A stretch of DNA of 64,000 nt from Pseudomaricurvus hydrocarbonicus (lineage in GTDB: Bacteria > Pseudomonadota > Gammaproteobacteria > Pseudomonadales > Cellvibrionaceae): positions 124,001 through 188,000 of the forward strand of contig NZ_JAAONZ010000002.1 of assembly GCF_011602365.1 (NCBI RefSeq), written 5' to 3'. Shown here piece by piece: positions 9,282-17,916 of this stretch. Under the pieces are notes generated by a model, which was not told the DNA's origin, made no database searches, and saw only the letters and a list, made by a program, of their open reading frames with translations. Numbering within the stretch: the first letter of the stretch is position 1; every line of letters begins with the position of its first letter. Both the position numbers and the translations under genes were made by a program.

Positions 9282-9944
9282 ATGAAGAAACCCATTAAAG
9301 CTGTTGTTTTTGATCTGGACGGTACCTTTCTCGATACCGCACCGGACTTTGTGTATGTGCTGAACAAACTCCGCGAGGAGGAAGGCTTGCCGCCTCTCGA
9401 CAGTACCGCCATTCGCAACACCGTGTCGCACGGCGCGCGGGCGCTGGTGACGCTGGGGTTTCAACTGGCGGAAGATGACGAGGGTTTTGAACCCCTGCGC
9501 CTGCGCCTGCTGGATCTATACGCGGAGCACTTGGCCGTCAGCAGCGCCCCCTTTGACGGGATTGCCGATCTGCTGACGTTTTTACAAGACAACCAGTTGG
9601 CCTGGGGCATTGCCACCAACAAGCCCGAGCTCTATACCACGCCACTGCTGGCGGCTCTGAAACTGACGCCGGACTGTGTCATCTGCCCGGATCACGTTGA
9701 ACAGAGCAAACCCCACCCTGAATCCATGTACCTGGCGGCCGAGCTGCTGAAGTGCCAGGCCAATGAAATCATTTATGTGGGTGATCACGCCCGGGACATC
9801 GAATGCGGCCGACAGGCGGGATGCCCAACCATAGCCGCGGCCTACGGCTACATCAGCCATGACGACAACATTGATGACTGGCAAGCGGACCATCGCGTCG
9901 AGCACGCCAGGGAAATTATCCCCATCGTTAAAGGGTATTTATAA
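9282..9944 (+). CDS. mupP: HAD-family phosphatase, probable MurNAc-6-phosphate phosphatase MupP
   Basis: A 220-residue HAD hydrolase of the Gph/PGP subgroup. Motif I is VVFDLDGTFLDT (nucleophile Asp near residue 11), motif II GIATNK, motif III lysine in SKPHP, motif IV YVGDHARDIE. The position between ubiG and the yciK-type gene is that of Pseudomonas PA3172, the MurNAc-6-P phosphatase of the cell-wall recycling shunt to UDP-MurNAc. From sequence alone phosphoglycolate phosphatase cannot be excluded. No strong Shine-Dalgarno precedes ATG 9282, and the leader is taken up by the heptamer array. Confidence 0.88.
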   Translation: MKKPIKAVVFDLDGTFLDTAPDFVYVLNKLREEEGLPPLDSTAIRNTVSHGARALVTLGFQLAEDDEGFEPLRLRLLDLYAEHLAVSSAPFDGIADLLTFLQDNQLAWGIATNKPELYTTPLLAALKLTPDCVICPDHVEQSKPHPESMYLAAELLKCQANEIIYVGDHARDIECGRQAGCPTIAAAYGYISHDDNIDDWQADHRVEHAREIIPIVKGYL

Positions 9945-10049
9945 TTAATCTCACGGCCATAAAGCCCTGAACTGGCAGGTATGACACGCCTGCCCTGCCT
10001 ACTCGGCCCATTCACACTATATACAGACGACAACGCAACTGTTGAGAAC

Positions 10050-10814
10050 ATGACTATGAACACATTGCCTAGCGGCTACACCCCTCGCCCGGATCTACTC
10101 AAAGATAAGATCATTGTTGTCACTGGTGCCGGAGCTGGCATTGGCCGCAGCGCAGCGCTGAGTTTTGCCGCGCACGGCGCCACCGTCGTGTTGCTGGGCC
10201 GTACCATTCAGAAACTGGAAACCGTGTACGACGAGATCGAAGCCGCTGGCGGGCCACAACCCGCCATCTACCCCATCAATTTTGAAGGAGCCTGCGCGAA
10301 AGATTTCGATGACCTAGCCCAGGCCATGTTTGACGAATTTGGCAAAGTGGATGGCCTGCTGCACAACGCGGCGGACCTGGGCGAGCGCACACCGCTCAAT
10401 AACTACGCACCCGACACCTGGATTCGGGTTATGCAGGTGAACGTCAACGCGCCCTTCATGCTGACCCGCGCGCTGCTGCCGGTCATGAACCACGCTCCTG
10501 CCGGCTCCATAGTTTTTACCGGTTCCAGTGTGGGTTACGAAGGTCGTGCTTTCTGGGGCGCGTACGCAGCCTCCAAAGCCGCCAATGAAAACATGATGCA
10601 AACGCTGGCGCAGGAACTCGAAGGCACCACAAAAATTCGCGCCAACAGCATCAACCCCGGCGCCACGCGCACCCAGATGCGCGCCGCCGCTTACCCGGCG
10701 GAAGACCCCAGCGGAGTGAAGCCTGCCGAAGATCTGATGCCCCTGTATTTGTATTTGATGGGCGATGACAGCGTGGCGGTCAGCGGCCAGCAATTTGAGT
10801 ACTCGACGGTTTAA
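10050..10814 (+). CDS. yciK: YciK-type short-chain dehydrogenase/reductase
   Basis: A 254-residue SDR of the YciK group. The NAD(P) site VTGAGAGIGRSAA lies near residues 25-38, NAG is replaced by HNAADLGERTPL as in this group, the catalytic serine is in FTGSSVGYEG, and the YxxxK is YAASK. The substrate is unknown, though the gene persistently follows mupP/ubiG in Pseudomonas relatives. The frame is open from 9981, but homologues begin just before RPDLLKDKII, so I use ATG 10050 (GAG upstream), with ATG 10056 as alternative. Confidence 0.9.
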   Translation: MTMNTLPSGYTPRPDLLKDKIIVVTGAGAGIGRSAALSFAAHGATVVLLGRTIQKLETVYDEIEAAGGPQPAIYPINFEGACAKDFDDLAQAMFDEFGKVDGLLHNAADLGERTPLNNYAPDTWIRVMQVNVNAPFMLTRALLPVMNHAPAGSIVFTGSSVGYEGRAFWGAYAASKAANENMMQTLAQELEGTTKIRANSINPGATRTQMRAAAYPAEDPSGVKPAEDLMPLYLYLMGDDSVAVSGQQFEYSTV

Positions 10815-10896
10815 CGACCGCCCCAACAAGGAACAAAACATTTGGGGAGTAAACCACTGCAGCGCGGTCATTTTCCCCAAGACGACCAGCTGTTCA

Positions 10897-11024
10897 GAGA
10901 TTGCCGCGCCGCACAGCGGCTCGCAATGACGGAGATTTCATTGCCCTTGCTCACTTTCGCCGGTTTAACGAGATGGGGTTAGCCCAAAGGGCACGTCATT
11001 GCGAGCGAAGCGCGGCAATCTCAT
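10897..11024. repeat. REP-like paired inverted-repeat element (copy 1)
   Basis: Two inverted copies of a palindromic unit bound a 128-bp element. The left arm begins GAGATTGCCGCG and ends CTCGCAATGACG; the right arm (10994-11024) is its inverse, CGTCATTGCGAG ... CGCGGCAATCTC. Each unit can fold alone and the pair can fold together. It lies between yciK (plus) and a GNAT gene (minus), downstream of both, a typical site for REP/BIME-type elements. A related element is at 41337-41428. Confidence 0.85.
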
Positions 11025-11102
11025 CCCCCCTCAGGAGGCTACCCTCAATCACAGGGCACAAAGTCACTCTCCCTTAAAGCCCCCCCCTTAAAGCACTACC
11101 CC

Positions 11103-11561
11103 TTATAGACTGACCGTCATAATGGTCACATCCTGGCCTTGATAACGCTCCTTCTTGAGCACGGTCCAGCCCAGCGTTTGGTAAAAATACTCCTGCCCCG
11201 GCGTAAACAAATACAACTGGTCCAACCCCGCTTTGGCGCTCTCCTCCATCACGGTTTTTACCAGCTGTTGCCCGAGTCGCTGGCCGCGAAGATCAGAGTG
11301 CACATAAACGCTGGCCAGCCAGGGCCCCAGATCCTGGTTGGTGGTCATGTCCTGTTCGATCACAGACGCTGAGCCCCACACGCCGCGCTCATCCAGTAAT
11401 ACCCAAGTGGATGGCACAGCCTGATCCGATAGGGATTGGCGCAGTTCAGCGGCAAAACTTTCACAGCTATCGTCGGGGTAAAGGTCTTGCCATTGCGCGA
11501 AGTGCCAGGGCGCCAGAGTCGCAATAACCTCTGGATGGTGAATCACATTCTCAACGTTCAT
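11103..11561 (-). CDS. GNAT-family N-acetyltransferase
   Basis: A 152-residue GCN5-related acetyltransferase. The acetyl-CoA pyrophosphate loop is clear as VYVHSDLRGQRLGQQLV (residues about 87-103), preceded by the strand LGPWLASVYV and followed by YLFTPGQEYFYQTLGW, the usual motif B region. The N-terminal third is less conserved and should form the acceptor site; the acceptor is not predictable. It is a single gene on the minus strand between a REP-like element and the divergent oxidoreductase gene. Confidence 0.88.
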   Translation of the reverse strand: MNVENVIHHPEVIATLAPWHFAQWQDLYPDDSCESFAAELRQSLSDQAVPSTWVLLDERGVWGSASVIEQDMTTNQDLGPWLASVYVHSDLRGQRLGQQLVKTVMEESAKAGLDQLYLFTPGQEYFYQTLGWTVLKKERYQGQDVTIMTVSL

Positions 11562-11653
11562 GGTTGCTCATCAATCTACTTACTAAGCCCGCCATGGTAC
11601 CATCGCGACACGAAAGACTCACTTCTGTAAACGCATTGACTGGCGATGGTAAA

Positions 11654-12340
11654 ATGATGAAAACCGCTCTGGTAATCGGTGCGACGGGTGTCACCGGCCA
11701 ACACATTGTCACCGCCCTGCTGGAATCTGACGCTTATGACAAGGTGGTGGTATTTTCCAGGCGCCCGTTAACCACCCCTCAAGCCCAGCCACTCAAACAC
11801 CCAAAGCTCATCAGTCACTGTGTTGATTTTGAGCGGATCCCGCAATGGTCGAGGCTGATTCAGGGCAACGATTTATTTTCAGCCCTGGGCACGACCCGCA
11901 AGCAAGCGGGCAGCAAGGCGGGTCAGTATCAGGTCGATTACACCTTTCAAGCCAAGGTCATTGCGGCTGCGTCTGAGCATGGCGTTGATCGCCTGTTCCT
12001 GGTGTCTGCACCCGGCGCCAACGCCCGCTCCAAATTGTTTTACAGCCGCATAAAAGGTGAACTGGATGAATTTGCGATCCAGCAGAATTTCAAGGCGATC
12101 GCCCTCTTCAAACCCGCGATTATTGAAGGGGTGCGGCCGGATAAGCGCTGGGGAGAGAAACTGGCAGCGAGCGTGACACGAGGGCTCTGCCGTATTCCCG
12201 GGCTCAGGCGATTTCGGCCAATCACCGGCCAACAACTGGGCCAGTCGATGGTCAAGTGCGCCGAGCAGCCGCTGAAAAACGGCACCCACACGTTTGAACT
12301 GGATAGCATTTTCGAGCATCTCAAGGGCCCGCCCAAATAA
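11654..12340 (+). CDS. NAD(P)-binding Rossmann oxidoreductase, TIP30/atypical SDR type
   Basis: A 228-residue protein starting MMKTALVIGATGVTGQHIV, a GxxGxxG dinucleotide site of the atypical SDR (HTATIP2-like) class. SALGTTRKQAGSK matches the region after strand 4 in these proteins, and YSRIKGELD provides the YxxxK. The substrate is unknown; homologues are annotated only as oxidoreductases. The frame is open from 11564, but the glycine motif fixes the start at the tandem ATGs 11654/11657. It is divergent from the GNAT gene. Confidence 0.82.
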   Translation: MMKTALVIGATGVTGQHIVTALLESDAYDKVVVFSRRPLTTPQAQPLKHPKLISHCVDFERIPQWSRLIQGNDLFSALGTTRKQAGSKAGQYQVDYTFQAKVIAAASEHGVDRLFLVSAPGANARSKLFYSRIKGELDEFAIQQNFKAIALFKPAIIEGVRPDKRWGEKLAASVTRGLCRIPGLRRFRPITGQQLGQSMVKCAEQPLKNGTHTFELDSIFEHLKGPPK

Positions 12341-12418
12341 TTTTTTCAGGATGAGCTTTGACACTGAACAGGCACAAGCTCTTCAGAAAACCGCAAAATG
12401 CAGCACTTCAGAAAAACC

Positions 12419-12464
12419 GAAAAGAACACCTGCAGGGAACCCAAAAAAACGCCTGCAGGGAACC
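12419..12464 (+). repeat. 23-bp tandem duplication just after the GMC gene
   Basis: Two 23-bp copies (12419-12441 and 12442-12464) share CCTGCAGGGAACC, itself containing the palindrome CCTGCAGG. They lie six bases past the stop codon of the minus-strand GMC gene. A looser pair, with CTTCAGAAAAACCG-like sequence, lies just beyond at about 12381-12420. Confidence 0.75.
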
Positions 12465-12469
12465 GGTTC

Positions 12470-14119
12470 TCAAGGATTGCGCTGCGCGTCCTCCAGAATG
12501 AAACGCGCGCCCTGCTCGGCAATCATCACCGTCGGTGCATTGGTATTGCCCGAAGTAATGGTCGGCATGATGGACGCATCCACCACCCGCAACCCGGCGA
12601 TACCGTGCACCGACAAGCGCTCATCCACCACCGCCATCTCGTCGCGCCCCATTTTACAGGTGCCCACCGGGTGGAAGATGGTGGTTCCCAGGTCACCGGC
12701 CTTCTGCAGCAGCGCCTCATCCGACTGGGACTCGTCCCCGGGCAACCACTCCACCGGAGAGAAGGGTTGCAAGGCTTTGGCCGACATGATTTGGCGGGTC
12801 ATTTTCAACCCTGCCAGCGCGACCTGTCGATCTGCCTCGGTGGACAGGTAATTCAGAGTGATCACCGGTGGTGTCCCCAACTGCCCGGTACGCAGGCGAA
12901 TATGCCCCCGGCTGGTGGGCCGCAGGTTACACACCGCCGGCGTAATGGCATTGAAGGTATGCAGCGGTTCACCGAACTTATCCAGCGACAATGGCTGAAC
13001 GTGCCACTCCATGTTGGCGCTGGGCTGGGAAGGGTCGCTCTTGGCGAAGGCCCCCAGCTGTGACGGTGGCATGGTCAGCGGCCCGCGCTTAAAGAGCAGG
13101 TACTCCAACCCCATCGCCGCCTTGCCCATCAGGGAGTTAACCCGTTGATTCAACGTCACCGTGTTGGAGACCTTATACACACTGCGGATTTGCAGATGAT
13201 CCTGCAGATTTTCCCCCACCCCGGGCAAATGATGCCGAAGCGCGATGTGGTGCTCGGCCAGGTGCTTGCCATTACCCACCCCCGACAGCTGTAAAATCTG
13301 CGGTGAGGCCACGGCACCAGCCGATAGAATCACTTCCCGACGGGCCTTAAAGGACACCACCTCGCCACCTTTCAAGCGCACTTTCACGCCCGTGGCACGC
13401 AACCCGCTGTCAGCCGACTCGGCAGAATCAAACTCCAGAGACTTAACCATGACACCGGTTTTGATGGTGAGATTGTCACGAGATTTGGCGGGCTCAAGAA
13501 AGGCTTTGGCCGCACTCCAGCGCTTGCCGGATCGCTGATTCATTTGAAAATACGCGTTGCCAAAATTATCGCCGCGGTTAAATTCTTCCACCTTGGGGAT
13601 ACCACACTCCTCCGCCGCGTCGCGCCAGGCATCCAGGATCTCCCAATTGACCCGGCGCTCTTCCACTCTCAGTTCACCATCCGCCCCGTGAAACTGATTG
13701 GCGCCATGCTGATAACTTTCGGATTTTTTAAACACCGGCAGTACGTCATCCCAGCCCCACCCGCGATTGCCCAACGACGCCCAGTGATCATAGTCACTGC
13801 GCTGGCCGCGCATGTAGATCATGGCATTGATGGATGAACATCCGCCCAACACCTTGCCTCTGGCATAGCCTATAGAACGCCCATTGAGTCCCGCTTCAGG
13901 CTCAGTTTGAAAGCACCAGTCGGTGCGGGGATTGTTAATGGTAAACAGATAACCGACCGGAATGTCGATCCAGAAGTAATTGTCTTTGCCACCGGCTTCC
14001 AGCAACAAAACCTGAAACTTGCCATTCTCACTCAGGCGATTAGCCAGCACGCAACCGGCGGTACCCGCGCCCACTACAATATAATCATAGGTACTCATAG
14101 AATCGTCATCGGTATTCAT
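12470..14119 (-). CDS. GMC-family FAD oxidoreductase (choline / alcohol dehydrogenase type)
   Basis: A 549-residue glucose-methanol-choline oxidoreductase. The N-terminal FAD site is [17 protein letters not shown], the first GMC signature [18 protein letters not shown], and the second [21 protein letters not shown]. Catalytic His is in [12 protein letters not shown], and the C terminus has [14 protein letters not shown]. It resembles BetA and medium-chain alcohol dehydrogenases such as AlkJ; the absence of betB/betI neighbours argues for alcohol oxidation, which is inference. An alternative start MSTYDYIVV lies at 14098. It stands alone on its strand. Confidence 0.92.
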   Translation of the reverse strand: MNTDDDSMSTYDYIVVGAGTAGCVLANRLSENGKFQVLLLEAGGKDNYFWIDIPVGYLFTINNPRTDWCFQTEPEAGLNGRSIGYARGKVLGGCSSINAMIYMRGQRSDYDHWASLGNRGWGWDDVLPVFKKSESYQHGANQFHGADGELRVEERRVNWEILDAWRDAAEECGIPKVEEFNRGDNFGNAYFQMNQRSGKRWSAAKAFLEPAKSRDNLTIKTGVMVKSLEFDSAESADSGLRATGVKVRLKGGEVVSFKARREVILSAGAVASPQILQLSGVGNGKHLAEHHIALRHHLPGVGENLQDHLQIRSVYKVSNTVTLNQRVNSLMGKAAMGLEYLLFKRGPLTMPPSQLGAFAKSDPSQPSANMEWHVQPLSLDKFGEPLHTFNAITPAVCNLRPTSRGHIRLRTGQLGTPPVITLNYLSTEADRQVALAGLKMTRQIMSAKALQPFSPVEWLPGDESQSDEALLQKAGDLGTTIFHPVGTCKMGRDEMAVVDERLSVHGIAGLRVVDASIMPTITSGNTNAPTVMIAEQGARFILEDAQRNP

Positions 14120-14257
14120 AGAACGTCTTTCTGTATTATTTTAGTGACTGTCTGATGTTTCAGGAAAAACGGCACATGCCTGCTCACCAGGTGTAAACCT
14201 GACTCATCTTACCGTTATAAACGGATGCGCTCTAGGGAGTGATTGCGGAGAGGGTGA

Positions 14258-15034
14258 TTATTTGGGGTATTGGTAGCTGATATCAACGGTCATTGATGCC
14301 CCGCTGGCGTCCACCAGATTACTGACACCAGAATATCGGATCAAACGCTGGGAATCCCGTTCATAATACAAATCAATAGGATCAACAAATAACCGCAACA
14401 ACCCATTGTCAGGCCGGGCCTGGATCCAGACAAGACTGTCCTCAGCTGCAGGCAAGTGGCGGTATTGCAACGCCAGGGACACAAAGCGCTGCCGCGACGG
14501 CAGCAGGAAATTCATAATGACGGTCTGACCTGCGAGTAATTGCTCCCAACGCAGGCGGACAAACTCATCAAACCCGGCATCCACCGCCGAATTGTCCAAC
14601 ATCGACAGAGTGGTCGCCTGCAAGGCTTCTTTGGCAGACTCCCTGTAAGTAAGCGCCAGTTCACCGCTGCGGCTGTCAACGGCAAACAAGCGACCGGTGA
14701 ACTTATTGCTGTGCTCCACGGAAGGACGCGACCGATACAGGCTCTCGCCCACAGAAGAAAAGTCCAGTGTTTTTCTGGCCAGCAAACGGCCATCCGGGAG
14801 CCGATAATCCACTTTGGCGGGTAATTTTTGCGCGTTCAGATAATAGAGTTCTCGGTACATCAGCTCACCGGAGACCGGGTTGCGGGCCTCACCGATAATT
14901 TCAGCCTTGCGATTGGCATGTTCCACAGAGGCCGACGCCGTACCATGCCATGACGTTACCATCAACCACAGAACGACCATCAACACCTTGACGAAAACTC
15001 CAATCCCGGTTGACTCGCGACGCTTGCACCTCAT
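14258..15034 (-). CDS. Exported protein of unknown function, last gene of the sigma-E lipid cluster
   Basis: A 258-residue protein with a signal peptide: basic MRCKRR, then a hydrophobic stretch (VFVKVLMVVLWLMVTSW) and a likely cleavage after TASA. The mature part begins VEHANRKAEIIGEAR and is probably beta-rich; I recognise no domain and no catalytic motif. It starts at ATG 15034, overlapping the stop of the upstream DUF2878 gene as ATGA, so translation is coupled. A periplasmic accessory role for the lipid product of the cluster is plausible but unproven. The frame is open further upstream only as a shadow of DUF2878. Confidence 0.8.
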   Translation of the reverse strand: MRCKRRESTGIGVFVKVLMVVLWLMVTSWHGTASASVEHANRKAEIIGEARNPVSGELMYRELYYLNAQKLPAKVDYRLPDGRLLARKTLDFSSVGESLYRSRPSVEHSNKFTGRLFAVDSRSGELALTYRESAKEALQATTLSMLDNSAVDAGFDEFVRLRWEQLLAGQTVIMNFLLPSRQRFVSLALQYRHLPAAEDSLVWIQARPDNGLLRLFVDPIDLYYERDSQRLIRYSGVSNLVDASGASMTVDISYQYPK

Positions 15035-15627
15035 GTTGATACCACCCGTTGGGACCACATCATAAAAATGGGCATCAGCAGTGCCCAGCCAATAGCAATG
15101 ACCAGCAGCGACAACCCCACCGGCACACCGATGGCCATACCGGAGAGCTGGGCTCCGCTCCAATACGACAGCGGAGCGGCCATCGCCCCCAACAGGGCGG
15201 CTAACAGGTAGCGGCGCGATAACCACGACAGTACATGAGTGAGCGTCATCGAAAACATGGCCCAAATGCAGACCAGCCAAAGCGGTATGCGTGTTTGCAA
15301 CCACTCAGGCTGCAAGGACTGCGATTGCAAGAAACCCAGCTCTACTGAATGATCAAGCACCGGGTCGGGTACGAGAAAACCCAGTAACACCCACACACTG
15401 TCCAGGCAGCTGCCAACCACCGTTACCGTCACAACCAGCCACCACTCTCGACGGTCTCTGACCCAGAAAGCGCCATGCACAAACACCATAATCACCAGCG
15501 CGACCAGGGCCCAGTAATCTCCGCCCAGCACAGCTAAAAACCAGCCGAGCTGAAACAGCAATCCATTCAACAACTTGCCGTGGAAGTCCGTCAGATGCAG
15601 GTTAGCAAGCTTCATAGGCAGTCTCAT
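15031..15627 (-). CDS. DUF2878 family integral membrane protein
   Basis: A 198-residue membrane protein with five to six hydrophobic helices (for example LLFQLGWFLAVLGGDYWALV and IGVPVGLSLLVIAIGWALLM). Length and pattern match DUF2878, a family often beside cyclopropane-synthase-like methyltransferases and COG2907 flavoproteins in ChrR-linked clusters. Function is unknown. Its stop overlaps the next gene (ATGA). The start may be ATG 15627 or ATG 15615 (MKLANLHLTD); neither has a strong ribosome-binding site. Confidence 0.85.
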   Translation of the reverse strand: MRLPMKLANLHLTDFHGKLLNGLLFQLGWFLAVLGGDYWALVALVIMVFVHGAFWVRDRREWWLVVTVTVVGSCLDSVWVLLGFLVPDPVLDHSVELGFLQSQSLQPEWLQTRIPLWLVCIWAMFSMTLTHVLSWLSRRYLLAALLGAMAAPLSYWSGAQLSGMAIGVPVGLSLLVIAIGWALLMPIFMMWSQRVVST

Positions 15628-15690
15628 CAATAGAACACGTCATGGCTACGGCAACCGATGCTTGGACGCCACTCAGCCACAACGCCCCAG

Positions 15691-15724
15691 CGTCGATCAA
15701 AAACGGGCGTCGATCAAAAACGGG
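15691..15724 (+). repeat. 17-bp tandem duplication spanning the methyltransferase stop codon
   Basis: CGTCGATCAAAAACGGG occurs at 15691-15707 and 15708-15724; the stop codon of the minus-strand methyltransferase (15714-15716) is inside the second copy. The duplicate therefore repeats the last codons and stop just downstream. Confidence 0.8.
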
Positions 15725-17081
15725 CATCAATCGTTCGGGCATTCGGCTTGGCCATTACCACCTGCACGGTACTGATGGCACGCTCTCTGAAGCCCCCTTC
15801 ACAATACGCCAGATAAAAGTCCCACATGCGATAGAACACCTCGTCAAACCCCTGGGATTTAACCGCTTCGATTCTTGCATGAAAACGGGTGCGCCAATCA
15901 CACAGCGTTTTGGCGTAATCCAGGCCAATATCATGCAGGTCAACCAGCATCATGTTGGTGTAGTCGGCCACGCAGCTTGCAATCACTGAATTGGAAGGCA
16001 GGCTGCCACCGGGGAATATGTATTTCTGAATAAAATCCACGGAACGACTGGCCGACTCAAACCGCTGATCCGCAATGGTAATGGCCTGGATCAACATCAA
16101 GCCATCCTCTTTCAACAGCTGTGAGCACTGCCTGAAATAAGTGGGGTAATACTTATGCCCGACGGCCTCGATCATTTCGATGGACACTAACTTGTCGTAG
16201 CTGCCGGTTAAGTCGCGATAATCCTTCAACAGAAGGGTAATGCGGTCCTCCAGGCCTTCTGCCCTGACCACCTTTTGCGCGTGGGCGTACTGCTCTTTGG
16301 ACAAGGTGGTCGTAGTCACTCGACAGCCGTAATGTTTGGCAGCGTGGACCGCCAGCCCCCCCCAACCGGTGCCAATTTCCAACAGGTGATCTTTTTCACT
16401 GAGGCACAGCTTTTGGCAGACGGCGTCCAATTTATACACAGACGCCTCTTCCAGGGAACTGTGTTCAGCCGGGTATATGGCCGACGAATACATCAATTTT
16501 GGGTCTAAAAACAATTCAAAAAAATCATTTCCCAAATCGTAATGGGCAGCAATATTTTTGCGCGAGCCCGAGCGGCTGTTGGCGTTCAAACGATGGGCCA
16601 GGCCGTTCACAACCCCCTTCAACCTCGACCAGCGACCGTCAACCTGATCCAGAATCCGCATGTTGGCACACATCAGTCGCACCACGCTGACCAGGCAGGG
16701 GGTGCTCCACTCAGCCATCATGTAAGCTTCCCCCGCACCAATAGAGCCCCCAAATAACAACTGCCGGTAGGCACTGAACGAATGCACCCGTACGTGGGCC
16801 TGTAATTGAACTTGAGATTGAGACTCCTGCCGCTCTTCTCCGAACCGATAAACGCCATCCGCGTCTTCAAGCGTGAGATGGCCGACTTGCAACCCAGACA
16901 GGATGTTTAGCATGATTTTTCTGGACAACCGGTCCAACCAGCTCACCCGGTCCGTTGCCTCCATGTGTCTGGACGCGGCAGTCTCATCCATTCCGAGGTG
17001 CAAAGACCGCCCCAAATCAAAAGATTGTTCCTTGAGAGGCTTATTCGAATCGGTGACCCCACCAAAGTTAAGGTTACTCAT
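15714..17081 (-). CDS. Cyclopropane-fatty-acyl-phospholipid synthase family methyltransferase
   Basis: A 455-residue member of the Cfa/Mycolic-acid-cyclopropane-synthase family. The SAM motif is LLEIGTGWGGLAVHAAKHYG, preceded by IAAHYDLGNDFFELFLD and followed by SIEMIEAVGHKYYP, all typical. It transfers a methyl(ene) group from SAM to the double bond of membrane phospholipid acyl chains. In RpoE-ChrR clusters, members of this family are sigma-E targets and some have been tied to methylated or furan fatty acids rather than simple cyclopropanes (from memory), so the exact product is open. It is the fifth gene of the minus-strand operon headed at 20644. Confidence 0.92.
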   Translation of the reverse strand: MSNLNFGGVTDSNKPLKEQSFDLGRSLHLGMDETAASRHMEATDRVSWLDRLSRKIMLNILSGLQVGHLTLEDADGVYRFGEERQESQSQVQLQAHVRVHSFSAYRQLLFGGSIGAGEAYMMAEWSTPCLVSVVRLMCANMRILDQVDGRWSRLKGVVNGLAHRLNANSRSGSRKNIAAHYDLGNDFFELFLDPKLMYSSAIYPAEHSSLEEASVYKLDAVCQKLCLSEKDHLLEIGTGWGGLAVHAAKHYGCRVTTTTLSKEQYAHAQKVVRAEGLEDRITLLLKDYRDLTGSYDKLVSIEMIEAVGHKYYPTYFRQCSQLLKEDGLMLIQAITIADQRFESASRSVDFIQKYIFPGGSLPSNSVIASCVADYTNMMLVDLHDIGLDYAKTLCDWRTRFHARIEAVKSQGFDEVFYRMWDFYLAYCEGGFRERAISTVQVVMAKPNARTIDARF

Positions 17082-17124
17082 AGTGACTGAATCCTGCGGT
17101 TCACAAAAAGAAAGTGTTATATTT

Positions 17125-17877
17125 TTACTGGTTGATTAGCTTTTCAGAATGGGGGTAAAAAGGCACTTTTTTCACCCACAACTTCAAGGCATTCCAATAG
17201 ATCAACCAGAGAATTTTTAGCGTCATTAAAGGATATTGATACAGTACTCTGTTCAAGGCACCCGCATTAATTTCTTGTCGCTGTAAGTTCAAACTGGCAT
17301 CCATCTCCATGGTTTCATCTCGCCAATTTTCCAAATGAATCACCAGTTTTTTCTCCGGCAATCGGCTACGCCAGTGGTACATCATCGACATGGGATTAAA
17401 GGGCGAAACATGCATGGCCTTTTTAAACTGTATACGCTGAACCTTTTGAGTTGGTTCACAGGTCAGGACATAGGCGTGCCGCTCACCCCAGGGAGTATTC
17501 GTGACTTCCGCCACGATATGACTCAGATTTTCCGTGTCATCAAAACAGTAGTAACAAGTGATCGGATTGATGATAAAGGCAAAATAACGAACATTGGTCA
17601 GCATCCTAACCGAGCCTGAGGGCCGCACACCGGTTTCAACCTCTACGAGTCTTTTCACCGCCTCTTTGACAGAAAGCCCCGTGGGCCCCAAATAATCTTT
17701 TCGCTGAAAGCTTGCCAATGACCAGCGAGATTTAGACCAGAAGGGTGTCAACGATAAGATTTGGTCCACCTCGTCAAGGTCCAGATACATCATGAAGACC
17801 GGGTATTGCAAACGATGAGAACGAGGGTGAAACCGGCGATGACGTACCGTCCCCTGATAAATCGCACTTTCAAACAT
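17125..17877 (-). CDS. DUF1365 family protein
   Basis: A 250-residue protein with the DUF1365 hallmarks: [47 protein letters not shown] and [16 protein letters not shown]. The family is almost always beside a COG2907 flavoprotein and a Cfa-like methyltransferase, as here, and is thought to act in the same lipid modification; no activity is established as far as I know. I start at ATG 17877 because GAGGAAG lies eight bases before it; a GTG at 17892 is in frame but lies upstream of that site. The flavoprotein stop is 30 bases upstream. Confidence 0.9.
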   Translation of the reverse strand: MFESAIYQGTVRHRRFHPRSHRLQYPVFMMYLDLDEVDQILSLTPFWSKSRWSLASFQRKDYLGPTGLSVKEAVKRLVEVETGVRPSGSVRMLTNVRYFAFIINPITCYYCFDDTENLSHIVAEVTNTPWGERHAYVLTCEPTQKVQRIQFKKAMHVSPFNPMSMMYHWRSRLPEKKLVIHLENWRDETMEMDASLNLQRQEINAGALNRVLYQYPLMTLKILWLIYWNALKLWVKKVPFYPHSEKLINQ

Positions 17878-17890
17878 GGCAGGCTTCCTC

Positions 17891-17916
17891 ACTCACAATC
17901 ATTAGCCTCAATCATT
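17891..17916 (+). repeat. 13-bp tandem duplication over the flavoprotein stop codon
   Basis: Minus-strand AATGATTGAGGCT (17916-17904), which contains the TGA stop of the flavoprotein, is repeated next to it as AATGATTGTGAGT (17903-17891). Confidence 0.65.
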
